Assembly (NCBI GenBank): GCA_004802705.1
Contig: SGPL01000644.1
Coordinates: forward strand, 1 to 16,935
Direction: 5' to 3'
From: Bondarzewia mesenterica
Taxonomy: Eukaryota > Basidiomycota > Agaricomycetes > Russulales > Bondarzewiaceae
DNA: 16,935 nt
Below are positions 1 through 9,077 of the stretch, one piece after another. A program made the translations under genes and the position numbers. How positions within the stretch are numbered: position 1 is the stretch's first letter; each line of letters starts with the position of its first letter. Below the pieces are notes generated by a model. The model ran no database searches and had not been told where the DNA came from. It saw nothing but the letters and a program-made list of their open reading frames with translations.

Positions 1-1868
1 AAAAAATGCATAGAAAGAGAAAATGAATCAAGTCTAATTGAAGACTGAAAAAGTCAAAAATAAGTGTATATAATTATATTATTTTATAAATAGATATAGC
101 ACATGTAATGCAATGGGCAAGAGTGCTACAATATGTTGTAGTGGCTGTGTTTGTGAGATGCTAGGTTCAAACCTTCAACTGGGCAAGAACTTGATATTCT
201 TTTTACGGATTATGCCATCTTACTTTGTAATTCATCTGCTCTCTACTTGTGCAACTTGAGATCTTGAGAGCTTGCTGATAGAGACTTGTCTAGCTAGCTT
301 GTTCACTTTCGTAGCTTCTGAGGCTTGAATACATGAGTAAGTTATAAATAAGTTAGTAAGTAGTTATAAGTACAAAAGTTTATTTGTAGTTTTTTTGATG
401 TGTGAGTTTGAACTGATTCATAAATAAAGGTATGTTGGTCAAGTGTTATCAGTGAGTATGTGATAATCAATGTGTCTGCACTGACAATAATATATTTGAT
501 GGTGAATGTTGATCACATGAATGAAGTGAGGGTACTTGAGTTCCAGCTAGTATAGAGATTAATTTTGTGTCTGTAGAACAGCTTAGGTAGATAATGGAGC
601 AATATCTCGAACAGGATTTATATAGTTAGTGGTATTTAACATCGATAGATTCATTGATCATTCAAAGAACAGATAATGTAGACCATGAAGAACAGAATAT
701 GCATTAAGTATGATAGAGTCAGCTCAAATAGTGTGTCCAGTGCCTGTTCAATATTTATCAAAAATAATGAGCAGATGATGAAGAAGGCCCTGCAGTATAC
801 TTATTTAGATAATCAAGGATTAATTGTGTTAAATACTTAGGCATAAAATCCGACGAGTGCGACATCACTAACTTCATACATTCTACTGTGTGCACTTGCT
901 CTACAGGATATAACATCAGCAAAAATCTCTCATGTAAATAAGATAATTACTTTNTCTTGATCTTATCTACTTCAAATAAGAAGTAATTTCATTTTTAAAT
1001 AAAGTAGTTTCACAGCAAAGTAATAATAAAAGTAAATTTCGCTTGTTCTACCTCTTTTTTTAATATTTAGTCATTATTATGATTTGAATTTTATTATTTT
1101 AATCAACTTTTTTTTATACTTAATGCTAAGTTTAAACTTACAACCTCATGCATTCACAAGTTTAATTAAATCTTAATGCTACTTTAACCATTACTCTATA
1201 TCAACTTATAAAATTAAAATATATATTATAATATATAGAGTCAAATTTGACTTATATAAATTTTTGCTTCTATTTATTAATATTGAATACTATTTCTTAT
1301 ATCTTAACTTTAAGTTAATTTTGCTTAATTATTTTTATGCTTAGTTAATCAAAGTTATAAAAGCTATAAAATCACTTTGATATATATTCAAAGTGAAGTA
1401 GTACATATTATTACTAGGGCTCCGTATTATCTCATTATGATAACAACAGTATATTTTACTATTATTATTATAAAATTACTATCACTTATACAGCTATTTT
1501 ACTATCAAGATAACATACCAATCTGTAGATCATATTATACAAGGAATTCCTGTGGCTGTTATAAGTAGTCATGTGCATAGTGTACTCTGTACATGTCTCA
1601 TTTAATATCATCTCTGCTTAGGTAACACTGCTAAAATATCATTCACATTGTCAGATCTAGTAGAATGTAATCATTGAGCAAGCTAAAAAGAGAGCTATTA
1701 TTGCACCTGTTTGCTATTATATGAGGAGCTTGGCTTGTGTACGTCTTTTTAAAATCTTTTTCTAGATATAGGTGAGCTTTTAAATTAGATATTTATAGTG
1801 CTTCTCATCTTGCTTGCTCTATTTTAAAATCTAAATAATGAAGAATATAAGCCTTTTAATGATTAAAC
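1..1868. other. AT-rich stretch without a recognisable gene
   Basis: No reading frame here carries a recognisable protein family, and the open runs present (for example 1377-1568) are short and of A/T-driven composition. The first 600 bases are slightly more balanced than the rest. A GGTTCAAACC stretch at 165-174 resembles a Pol III B box but has no convincing partner. A short open run of about 27 codons on the minus strand near 840-920 is not backed by any motif. One ambiguous base lies at 954. The region is best read as old, strongly decayed repeat-derived DNA. Confidence 0.6.
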
Positions 1869-2183
1869 TTGACTGTTATAAAGAGGAAGAAAGAGGGCAA
1901 CCACAGTCAGGTTGTCTGGACTAAAAACACCCCTGTATGCTCAAAAATGTGTATTGCCAATGAAATTATTAAACTCAGAAAGGCATTTGAATTCAAGATC
2001 AGAAACTTTGATTCATATAGTGCATACATGACAACCTTCATTGTTGAGGCATAAAGTGGAAAGAATGTGAGACATATAAAGTGGAGCGGTCATGTGGAGA
2101 AGGATAAAAATAGAAAGAAAAGTGAATTAATGACTAAGAAGGTGCCAACTGTGTTTGCTATGATAGTTTCAAATAGTTCATGA
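1869..2183 (+). pseudogene. Decayed short coding fragment of unknown family
   Basis: One frame stays open from 1869 to 2051, meets TAA at 2052-2054, and continues open to TGA at 2181-2183, about 104 codons in all. The predicted peptide is basic, with a Lys/Arg-rich start (IKRKKEG) and a later KDKNRKKSE stretch, and its composition is less A/T-driven than the flanks. The interrupting TAA could come from CAA by one transition, the type of change seen elsewhere in this window. There is no ATG at the 5' end and no recognised domain. It may be a fragment of a transposon or host gene, or chance. Confidence 0.25.
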
Positions 2184-2795
2184 CTGTACAAAACTATGAG
2201 TATAATAGAGAGTTGTTAAGCTAAATAAATAATATCATATAATCATAAATGCTTGCAAGCACCTCTGTACCTCTACAAGCTTATAGTCATAGAGCAAAAT
2301 AAATAACCCCTGCATCCTCATTACAGAAATTTTTTATAAGATTGATCACTAGATATAGTCACATTGATGGATGACAAGCACAGCAAAAACTATGCTTCTA
2401 TAGTTTAAACATGTAGTCCTTTGTGCTTGACTAAGTAGCAATCAACTATCTCAGAAATATTAAGTGTACATTAGTTTTATTATAATTAGTGATGTTTTTA
2501 GCTAAAATAAATTTAAACAAATAAGTTGTATATTAAAAAGAATATAAGCACACAATGCTCATTCTTATTATTCATTAATGTGATTTGATCATTTGTGCTT
2601 TTTTATATATTTGTCTTATGTATACCCTTCTGTTAAATATGTACATCCCTATTTTTTGTACTGTTTTATAGATTTGCTCTATATATAATATTACATCTAA
2701 CACATGTAAATGTTCACTATGCCTTGCTCTCATTTACTGTATTGCTAGCTTTTTACATTTTTGTATTCATGTAAGTCCTTTCTCTTTCATTCAAT
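2184..2795. other. AT-rich stretch, no gene seen
   Basis: There is no supported coding sequence. The last 40 bases before 2796 are pyrimidine-rich (tcctttctctttcattcaat), similar to the leader just upstream of many fungal start codons, and a tatatataat stretch lies near 2680. This is compatible with an old promoter for the small ORF that follows, but it is weak evidence. Confidence 0.4.
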
Positions 2796-2942
2796 ATGAT
2801 TACTAAGGATGCTTCTGATACGAAAGGGTGCTCAAGCTATAATGAAATGCCTCGTGATGAGTTGATGATAATAGAAGATAATGGTAGCCAAGATGATCGT
2901 GAGAGCAATGATCAAGGAGATCAAGATAATGACTTGTTATGA
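2796..2942 (+). pseudogene. Small acidic ORF of unknown family
   Basis: An ATG after a pyrimidine-rich leader opens a 48-codon frame ending in TGA at 2940-2942. The peptide is acidic and hydrophilic, with a DDRESNDQGDQDND tail. The same frame beyond the stop keeps coding-like codons with scattered TGA/TAG up to about 3300 (for example around 3096-3180), so this may be the start of a longer protein broken by C-to-T changes. A PPT-like purine run and a possible LTR lie downstream at 3354, so it may belong to a retroelement. The family is not recognised. Confidence 0.25.
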
Positions 2943-3138
2943 CATGAGGTATAGATAGCGTGGCTAGTAGGTCCTTGATGAAAGACTGGTAGATGTGATC
3001 ATGACTTAACATACAAGAAGAGGATGATCAGAGAAGGAAGCTCAAGGGCCCATCAGACTGGGCAATAGATCAGAAGATCTAATATATTGTGAAGTGAACG
3101 AGATGCCGATCATGCATCTTGATCAGAGCTTAAATAGC

Positions 3139-3295
3139 CATAAGGCTATGCATGGACCAATGAGGATTAGTCATTATAATGCAAGCTGATCAGTAAGCTA
3201 AGTAGATCAGTCAGCATAAGGCTGAGTGATTAGTAATCAAATGAGGATGAGTAAGTCAAAAGAGATCAATAAGTGTAAGGCTGATTGATCAGTAA
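3139..3295 (+). repeat. Degenerate short direct repeats (TAAGGCT units)
   Basis: Two 32-base units at 3205-3236 and 3264-3295 match at 26 of 32 positions, both beginning GATCA and ending AGTAA around a shared TAAGGCTGA core. A looser third copy of the core (CATAAGGCT) is at 3139-3147. The phrase AATGAGGAT also recurs, at about 3159 and 3239. Most mismatches are transitions. Confidence 0.5.
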
Positions 3296-3353
3296 AGAGT
3301 ATCATACTATAAATAAAATAGAAGAGGATCAGTGAGTAAGAGAGATGATGATA

Positions 3354-3551
3354 TGTTCATACTGCCTGAGTATGATTTAGCAATGTGCAAGATAAGAAAT
3401 AGAAATGTAGCGATAAGTCTATTCGCATTATGATAAGAGAAAAGGAGTCAATATGTCCATTCTATATATAAAAGGGTCCTTACATCCCGAGAAGTAGCAC
3501 GTGATAATAAAAATGAAATGGACCAGTCATGTGATATATGTGTTCTTAACA
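3354..3551 (+). mobile_element. Possible small solo or 3' LTR
   Basis: The segment begins TGTTCATACT and ends TTCTTAACA, so it has TG...CA ends with TGTT/AACA symmetry, and is 198 bases long. A palindrome CATACT-gcctg-AGTATG sits at its left end. A strong TATA box (tatatataaaaggg) at 3463-3475 lies about 75 bases before the right end, as in a small LTR promoter. A purine-rich run (gtaagagagatgatga) precedes it, like a polypurine tract. I could not find matching target-site duplications (left flank TGATA, right flank ATAAT), nor a second copy in the window, so the call is tentative. Confidence 0.35.
3463..3475 (+). promoter_or_regulatory. TATA box in the putative LTR
   Basis: The sequence tatatataaaagg stands out in a stretch of mixed composition and is followed by a GC-containing segment (gggtccttacatcccgag), as at an LTR U3/R boundary. 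No transcript evidence is available, so this is a motif call only. Confidence 0.4.
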
Positions 3552-4073
3552 ATAATGGCCATGATATCTTTATAGTTTTTCTTTTGACTTATCAGTGTTT
3601 TTTATATTAGTGTTATTTGTTGCAAGTTCTTTTATCACTTTAAATATTATAGCTATTCTATTTTTATCATTTATTAATGTTATAATTATTTTTATTATTT
3701 TATAAAACTATAAACTAATCACACATTTAGGCTTAATCTAAAAATTAGCTTTAACTTAATAATAATATAGTAAAAGTAAAAAAAAAGTTAAAGATTTATA
3801 TATAAATAAGATATAATAGACAATAATAGTAGATGAGGAGGATAAAAATAGTTATAAGTAAAAAAAAAAAGTTTTTAATAGAAGTAGTATATTTATTACT
3901 ACAATTAATATATTATAAATTATTAGTAAATTAGATCTTATTCATTTCAGTAATTAGACATTCAAAATAAGATGCAATTAGATCAACAAGAACTTTTTTC
4001 TACTAATTTAGATAGAGTAGTTTTGCTGATGCAGATTCTTCTTCAAGTTTACGCTTTCTTAAAATATCATCAT
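3552..4073. other. Very AT-rich stretch, no gene seen
   Basis: This part is dominated by A/T runs and poly-A tracts (for example around 3780 and 3860). It lies just beyond the 3' end of the minus-strand helicase relic. If that relic came from a Helitron, the 3' terminal hairpin and CTRR end would be expected here, but I could not identify them. Confidence 0.45.
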
Positions 4074-6369
4074 CTAATTTGATTTTTTTTTTAATTGTGT
4101 TATAGTGTCAGTTGTCTTTCTTTTCTTTGATATTTTTTCTTTATCAACACTTAAATGTTTAAGATATGTAGAACCTTGTGCAGATATATATGTATGTATC
4201 AAGCTCTTACCTGCATTGTTCAACTTATTTTGATCATCATTAATAGCTGATGTAAATGCTATTGATAAAGTTTTCTTTGACTTGGATATCATCTTCTACT
4301 ATAAGTCTACATTTTCAGTCTCTTCTATATTTGAAATAAATGAGCTTGACTTAATCTATTTTAAAAAATGATGAAGATGTTATAGCACATAATCACTGTC
4401 TTTCCATTGATAATATGTAGTAATAAGCTAATGTCTTATTTGACCTTAAACATCATATGATAGATTTTTTATATATCATAAAGTTGTAATCTCATTTAAT
4501 ATCTCTAGCTCTCTAAATTTTTAACGTAAGTCGTCAGCTTTCAAACCTCCTGTAATTTTTTTAGCATCAAACTCTTGTATAAGTATTGTTCCTTATAAAG
4601 TTGATTCATGAGATAGACATATATAAAATAATTAATATAAAAAATAATTTTATAGATCAACAACATTATATGCTCTTATTCTTCCTTATGATGCAAAATC
4701 TGTCATTGTAAAGTTTAACACTAAAAAAACTTGAGTTCATTTGATATTAACTGTTTTTTTATTAGGTAATTCACATTAAGTTGTATTGCAGATGATGGAT
4801 TTATTAACTTTATAAATACTGTATTCAAACATGCGTATTCATCATCTATTTTGTCTTCTTTCTAACCAACTATTATTCCTTCAGCTCTATTGATAACACA
4901 ACATTCAGTTGCTTCATTACATTTAATCATCGGCAATCTCATACATAACTTCAACATTCCAAGATGATTTTTACCACAAGTATGTTGCAAATTCTAGATT
5001 TTTTCTTGCAAATCTTCAAAAATTTCATTTTTATTATAAAATGGATCAAAAATCTTCTTTCTGTGTTATACTTTTTTATCATTATTATTCAGAAAAGCTC
5101 ATTTATCAATTGAATAAAATATTAAGATTTATTAATTTGACTCTCTTACAAATTGCTCTATATCTAATTTATTTATTTTATCTTTATGTGTATTATATAA
5201 TGTTATAATTAAAACATTATAAAAATTAGAGTTAGTTAGCTTTGAATCATCAACCACTCTTTCTGCAATTCTTGAATTCAATAAGGCAATATCAGCTTTT
5301 GTATAATTATGATATTACATATTTTCTAAAGCTAGTCTAAACTCTTAATCTTCTTGTGATTAGTTTATTTGCTTTATATTTTGTCTCAAAATGACAACTG
5401 TTGTAAATTTATGTCAAGCAAATTTTTCTATTGCATTTTGTTAATTCAAATAGCTATTTGTATGATGTAATTAAAAAAAAGTCACATTGCGACTAGTTAA
5501 AGATGATACTGAACTGGAAGGTGGAAGTAATGCAAAATCATCTACATATATCATGTTGATTCTATCAAAAGCATAATTAGGTTCTTTTAAAGCCTTGTAT
5601 ATTTGCACTGATATATTGTATAAACTTTTATAGTTAACTATTGATATTTTATCTAAAAATATTTAATTAATATATTTAAGTCTTGCTTTCACATTGGCAA
5701 TTATTTATATATTATTACTAACACCTCATTCTGTAATACCAAGGACTGAATTATATGTTGATTCTAAAACTTTGAGCAGCAGCANAACTAGTTGGTGACT
5801 AAAACTAAAAAGTGATATNATTNATTNTTNATATTAAAAAAATNAATNAANGCCTTTATAACTTGTNATTTTNNTGTTNCTGCNATACCTCCNAAANACA
5901 TNTTGAGTTNATCNCNATTTTGTTCTACNGTATGATTTGCAANAATANNAAATGCTTGCTCTTACTTATTATTNNACTTNAANTGTATAACTGTATNATC
6001 NATNGTTTTTTNTTTATNATNAGATTNTGCCTTNAAAGAATGNATNAAATATGNTTTATCTATAATTTGCACCTCATTTGGATTTAAATTTAATAATAAA
6101 TCTTTGCGCTTAAATCTTGAAGGTATTTTTGCAGCTTGTTCTTCATGATTTGCAATCACTTGATCTCATTTGCTACTCAATACTTATTTCTATTCATTTG
6201 CTGTATGCTCATTTTTAGTATACAATAAATTGTTCTTTGACACATTTATAATGTTTAAGCTAGGTATTTTATCAAGCCATCCACATAATTTCAATATGCA
6301 ATCTATGATATTCATTTGGTGTAAATAATTTATAGCTTGCTTGCTTAAATCATCACATTCATTATTTAA
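4074..6369 (-). pseudogene. Decayed Helitron-type Pif1 DNA helicase
   Basis: The family is an SF1B helicase that unwinds DNA 5' to 3'; in Helitrons it is fused to a Rep nuclease for rolling-circle transposition. On the minus strand a broken frame shows the motifs in order: GWLDKIP near 6270; FKRKDLLLNLNPNEVQ near 6100; a P-loop GGIAxTxK at 5866-5892 with N bases inside; LVL...PTSSAAA near 5790-5805; Walker B-like IFLDKIS at 5642-5662; MIYVDDFALLPP at 5519-5551 (normally GDFAQLPP); VILRQN near 5390; ATECCVINRAEG near 4905; MTDFAS-GRIRAYNVVDL at 4653-4718; and SHESTL-GTILIQ plus KKITGG near 4560-4610. The C-terminal tail is Lys-rich and ends at 4074. Many TAA/TAG/TGA and at least two frameshifts interrupt it. 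No Rep (HUH) domain is visible, so it is also 5'-incomplete, or it could be a free-standing Pif1-like gene. Confidence 0.85.
5785..6054. other. Dense cluster of single ambiguous bases (N)
   Basis: Thirty-eight isolated Ns occur within 270 bases, while the rest of the window has only one (954). They cover the P-loop region of the helicase relic. Where the coding base can be predicted from the Walker A motif (gNa, NNa, tNa on the minus strand), the missing base would be G or C. This suggests unresolved alternatives between repeat copies rather than a gap. Confidence 0.8.
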
Positions 6370-6419
6370 TTATTTTTTTTGCAGAGTTTAGAACAAAAAA
6401 ATACTAGAAGCTATGGTTT

Positions 6420-6473
6420 CTGCACAATGCCATTATGTGAACAACTAATGAAGGTATTGAAAAGCAAGCTTAC
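6420..6473 (-). other. Predicted short intron
   Basis: Read on the minus strand this begins GTAAGC and ends TTGTGCAG, 54 nt long, directly after a 68-codon open exon. The length agrees with the other introns predicted nearby (52, 55 and 64 nt), which is typical for fungi. Confidence 0.5.
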
Positions 6474-6676
6474 CCAAAAAATACCAAGTCATTAGAGTCT
6501 ATTGAGCAAATAGACTGTAAAAGGTCAGTGTGCTGATTCACGATGGTAAGCATATTGCACGACTCACTGGTGAGGATAAATGAGTCACATTGTGGGTCAT
6601 CAGCAAGTAAGGCAAGTGATACAGCAAAGAAGTATCTGCTTCTATAATTCTTGAAGATATTGATAATCTCATTCAT
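6420..6676 (-). pseudogene. Exon-like ORF plus 54-nt intron, family unknown
   Basis: From an ATG at 6674-6676 a 68-codon frame runs to TAA at 6470-6472. The stop lies within a good splice donor (G|GTAAGC, 6468-6473), and an acceptor (TTGTGCAG) at 6420-6421 would close a 54-nt intron, so the frame is probably one exon rather than a whole gene. The peptide contains SRYFFAVSLALLADDPQCD and has balanced composition. It sits just upstream of the helicase relic on the same strand and could be an earlier exon of that protein, or the last exon of the gene upstream. I do not recognise the family. Confidence 0.4.
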
Positions 6677-7069
6677 ATATCAAGTGAGAGAGTAATATAT
6701 TAGTATGAGTGAGGGGAGAAGATGATGTGCAATGTGCAATCAGTGAGATAGGTCATACTTTCTTTATTTAGATATCAAACACTGCCAGAGCTGGAGTATG
6801 CTTCTCATTGAACTTCAAAATCATACACATGTTTACATCATAGTACCTAGTCTTTATCAGCCTTATCAACAAGCACGCGCTGTTTACATTCAAGTTTAAA
6901 GCCACCTTGCCTCTCAAAGTCTTCTAAAACATGATCATATGTAATACTGTGACCAAAGCCCCAATCAGTAAATTGCCATCTAAAATTTTTGGCCAAACAC
7001 TGTATTCATGAAATGTGAACTGTACAGGTAGTGATGGGAGGAATGCCTAAGAGCAATCATAGATAGGCA

Positions 7070-7121
7070 CTGTAGAATATATAATAAATGAGAAATCATT
7101 CATATTATGACTAAGACTCAC
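7070..7121 (-). other. Predicted short intron in the broken gene
   Basis: Minus-strand reading starts GTGAGT after a clean coding block ending SLSVIAT and ends TATTCTACAG, 52 nt. The coding phase continues after it with PIYDCS. It is the best defined intron of the set. Confidence 0.6.
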
Positions 7122-7574
7122 CTGTAGCAATCACAGAAAGACTGCTAAGTAAAGCTGAAGCTTTTGATCCAGCAGTGGCAGAGTCAGATTTCTGAGCTAG
7201 AGATTGAGTTAGCCAGGATGGCTGCTTCTTCTTCACAATTGGAGTACTGGTTGCTGCTGAATTAGAAAGGTGTATCATCAGTTTAAGAAAACATGACTGT
7301 GGTTTTCTACTTCTAAGTAGAACCCATCAGAATGGTCATTATGCACATACTGAAGGATACACCTTCATCTTTCACTTTTGACAAAAAAAATCAACTTGTT
7401 GCAGTCATTGCTGACAGATGATATAAACTATTTTGACTGCTCCCATAAATGCATAATGGGGTAGATGGTGATGTGTTTGGCAATGGTACCTAGATTTGAA
7501 CTGGTGAGAACAGTGTTGTCAAGAAAAGATTGAGACAGGATACTAAATTGAACTAAAAGCACTAGAGATGAAGA

Positions 7575-7576
7575 TA
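7575..7576. repeat. Left TA target-site duplication of the MITE
   Basis: TA directly abuts the left terminal repeat and matches TA at 7980-7981 after the right terminal repeat. Removing the element with one TA restores an open reading frame on the minus strand. Confidence 0.85.
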
Positions 7577-7979
7577 CAGTTTTCTACGGTCTAATGAAAC
7601 ACTACCATGAAATGAAACACTTTTAAAAATTTGGTTGCACATTTAACTTCACACTACAAAACTAACTAACTACCTGAAAAGCATGTTCTTGATAGTTTTA
7701 TATGATCCTGAAGCCCACCAACTACAAACTGTGAAATTGTGTTCAAGCTTGAGTTTCACAAAAGTGGGGGTTTCAGCCAAAAATGGCAATCATATAATGA
7801 AACACCCTTGATAATGGTATTGCAGACACAACACAGCAGGAAAAAAAAATTCTGAGTACTCAGAAAACTTATTTCAACAGGGATTGTGTAGGCTGTCAAG
7901 TATAACTACTAAATTTTGTAAAGTTGTGTCCAGGGAAGCCCAAACACAATTTAGTGTTTCATTACACCGTAGAAAACTG
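7577..7979. mobile_element. MITE with 28-bp terminal inverted repeats and TA duplication
   Basis: The left end 7577-7604 starts CAGTTTTCTACGG, and the right end 7952-7979 is its reverse complement with a single mismatch in 28 bases. The element is flanked by TA at 7575-7576 and TA at 7980-7981, the target duplication of the Tc1/mariner superfamily. It is 403 bp long and has no coding capacity of its own, so it is a non-autonomous element that would need a transposase in trans. The 10-mer AATGAAACAC occurs inside it at 7593-7602, 7611-7620 and 7796-7805, and reversed at 7954-7963. It sits inside an exon of the broken minus-strand gene. Near-identical TIRs suggest it is younger than its surroundings. 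Confidence 0.92.
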
Positions 7980-7981
7980 TA
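7980..7981. repeat. Right TA target-site duplication of the MITE
   Basis: TA directly follows the right terminal repeat, the partner of 7575-7576. Confidence 0.85.
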
Positions 7982-8801
7982 AATACAAATTGTTCAGTTG
8001 ATTCAGCAAATGCAAAATAACATTATAGGGGTTCAGAGCTGAAAATTGCCAAGGATCAGCAAAAGCAGGATTGTAGACTATGCCCTCAGTTTTTTTAGTT
8101 ATGATATTCTGTAACATGCTGAAGAGAAATTTGTAAGAAATACAAGCAGAAGTGCAAATTCTGCTAAACATACAATGTATCTGGCCCAGTGAAATTTATG
8201 CGCAGAATGTTCATGTTGATCGATCGAAATTGCTAGAAAGGACTGTCCCAAGCGATGACCTTATGAGTATTTCTTGCACTATAAAAATTCACAGTAAGTA
8301 AGAAACAATCATGATGCAATGATGTCAATTTAAGACTTATGCAGCTGCCTTTAAAATCAAACCTGTGCAGTTGGCCAGTGGAGGACCTGCTATGACTGTT
8401 CCTCTATACAAGTTTTGTAAGATAGTTGCCATTCATGCAGATCAATAAATATGATATACACATTTGGGCTCGCATTCTGTGGAGTGAACTAGTTGATTAA
8501 AGGCTGCAGTTGTGTGGTGGATCATTCCTGTGTAGAATGGTGTTCATGCAGCAAAGCCCATTCATGCACAGAAGGCTGCTCCTCATCCAAAGTCTCCTGT
8601 GCATCAAAATCTTCCTGATTTGCAGTGTGACTGAAAGAATGCAAATCGTAATGATCTATAAACCTTTTATCTTATATGATATATCAGATAGCACACGCAC
8701 ACCTCATAATATTCCTTACAACAAAGGGGGTCAATGACGTCAGTAAATATCCACCTATATCAGTATCATCACAGGATTACACCTTTGAGATGTCAAAGTC
8801 A

Positions 8802-8865
8802 CTGGAGTGCTAATCATTATAAATATATCAGAAAGAAGTAAAGAGTAATACTATTTATAACTTAC
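8802..8865 (-). other. Predicted short intron
   Basis: Minus-strand reading begins with the fungal-type donor GTAAGT and ends GCACTCCAG, 64 nt. It follows a 21-nt candidate exon (8866-8886). The next segment has stops in all simple phases, so the exon structure around it is uncertain. Confidence 0.4.
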
Positions 8866-8886
8866 TTGAGCAGTGCATAAGAAGAA

Positions 8887-8941
8887 CTAAGATGAGGAGA
8901 TCCAAATCATTTAATTTGATATCTATGTGAGTGATAAGCAC
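8887..8941 (-). other. Predicted short intron
   Basis: Minus-strand reading begins GTGCTT after the block that starts at 9077 and ends CTCATCTTAG, 55 nt. The donor is weak, but the acceptor and length fit the neighbouring introns. Confidence 0.35.
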
Positions 8942-9077
8942 TAAAGAAACATACATTGATAGAAGTCGAATGACATACTAGTTACGTTTTGGCAAAAATC
9001 GAAGATCATCAACGGTTGGGAAGATGATCAGTTCACTAATAGCATTCGAGTCCAGATCACAATCAACAAGCTCTGTG

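Larger units (their letters stand above)
6768..9077 (-). pseudogene. Broken intron-rich gene of unknown family, split by a MITE
   Basis: Coding-like blocks appear in order on the minus strand. From 9077 downwards comes TELVDCDLDSNAISEL. From 8630, just after a TTCTTTCAG acceptor, a block contains EWALLHEHHSTQ. Near 8270 come VIAWDSPF and INFTGPDTLYV. From about 8090 comes IVYNPAFADPWQFSALNPYN, running up to the MITE at 7980 and resuming in frame at 7574. Near 7200 come KKKQPSWLTQSLAQKS and then a GTGAGT...CTACAG intron (7070-7121). Near 6940 come FTDWGFGHSITYDHV and FERQGGFKLECKQRV, ending ALAVFDI-TAA at 6768-6770. Introns of 52-64 nt are visible. TGA and TAG interrupt several blocks and at least three single-base slips occur, some in A-runs. 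No domain is recognised; it could be a host gene or a transposon-encoded protein. That all blocks belong to one gene is inferred from order and strand. Confidence 0.45.

Noticed and set aside
106..174. tRNA gene or tRNA-derived SINE head (A-box-like 106-116, B-box-like GGTTCAAACC)
   Set aside because: The A box fits poorly and the bases around the B box do not form a T stem, so no cloverleaf is possible.
1377..1568. 63-residue Ile/Tyr-rich ORF
   Set aside because: Its composition is what AT-rich noncoding DNA gives, with no motif and no continuation.
2803..3012. 69-residue minus-strand ORF rich in His, Leu and Ser
   Set aside because: It is antisense to the acidic plus-strand ORF and repeats, and its composition is explained by GATGAT-type sequence.
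5812..6087. Plus-strand 91-codon ORF over the N-rich patch
   Set aside because: It is open only because Ns hide stops; the minus strand carries the helicase motifs.
8510..8737. 75-residue plus-strand ORF
   Set aside because: It overlaps the minus-strand exon block starting at 8630 with a good acceptor and more protein-like composition.
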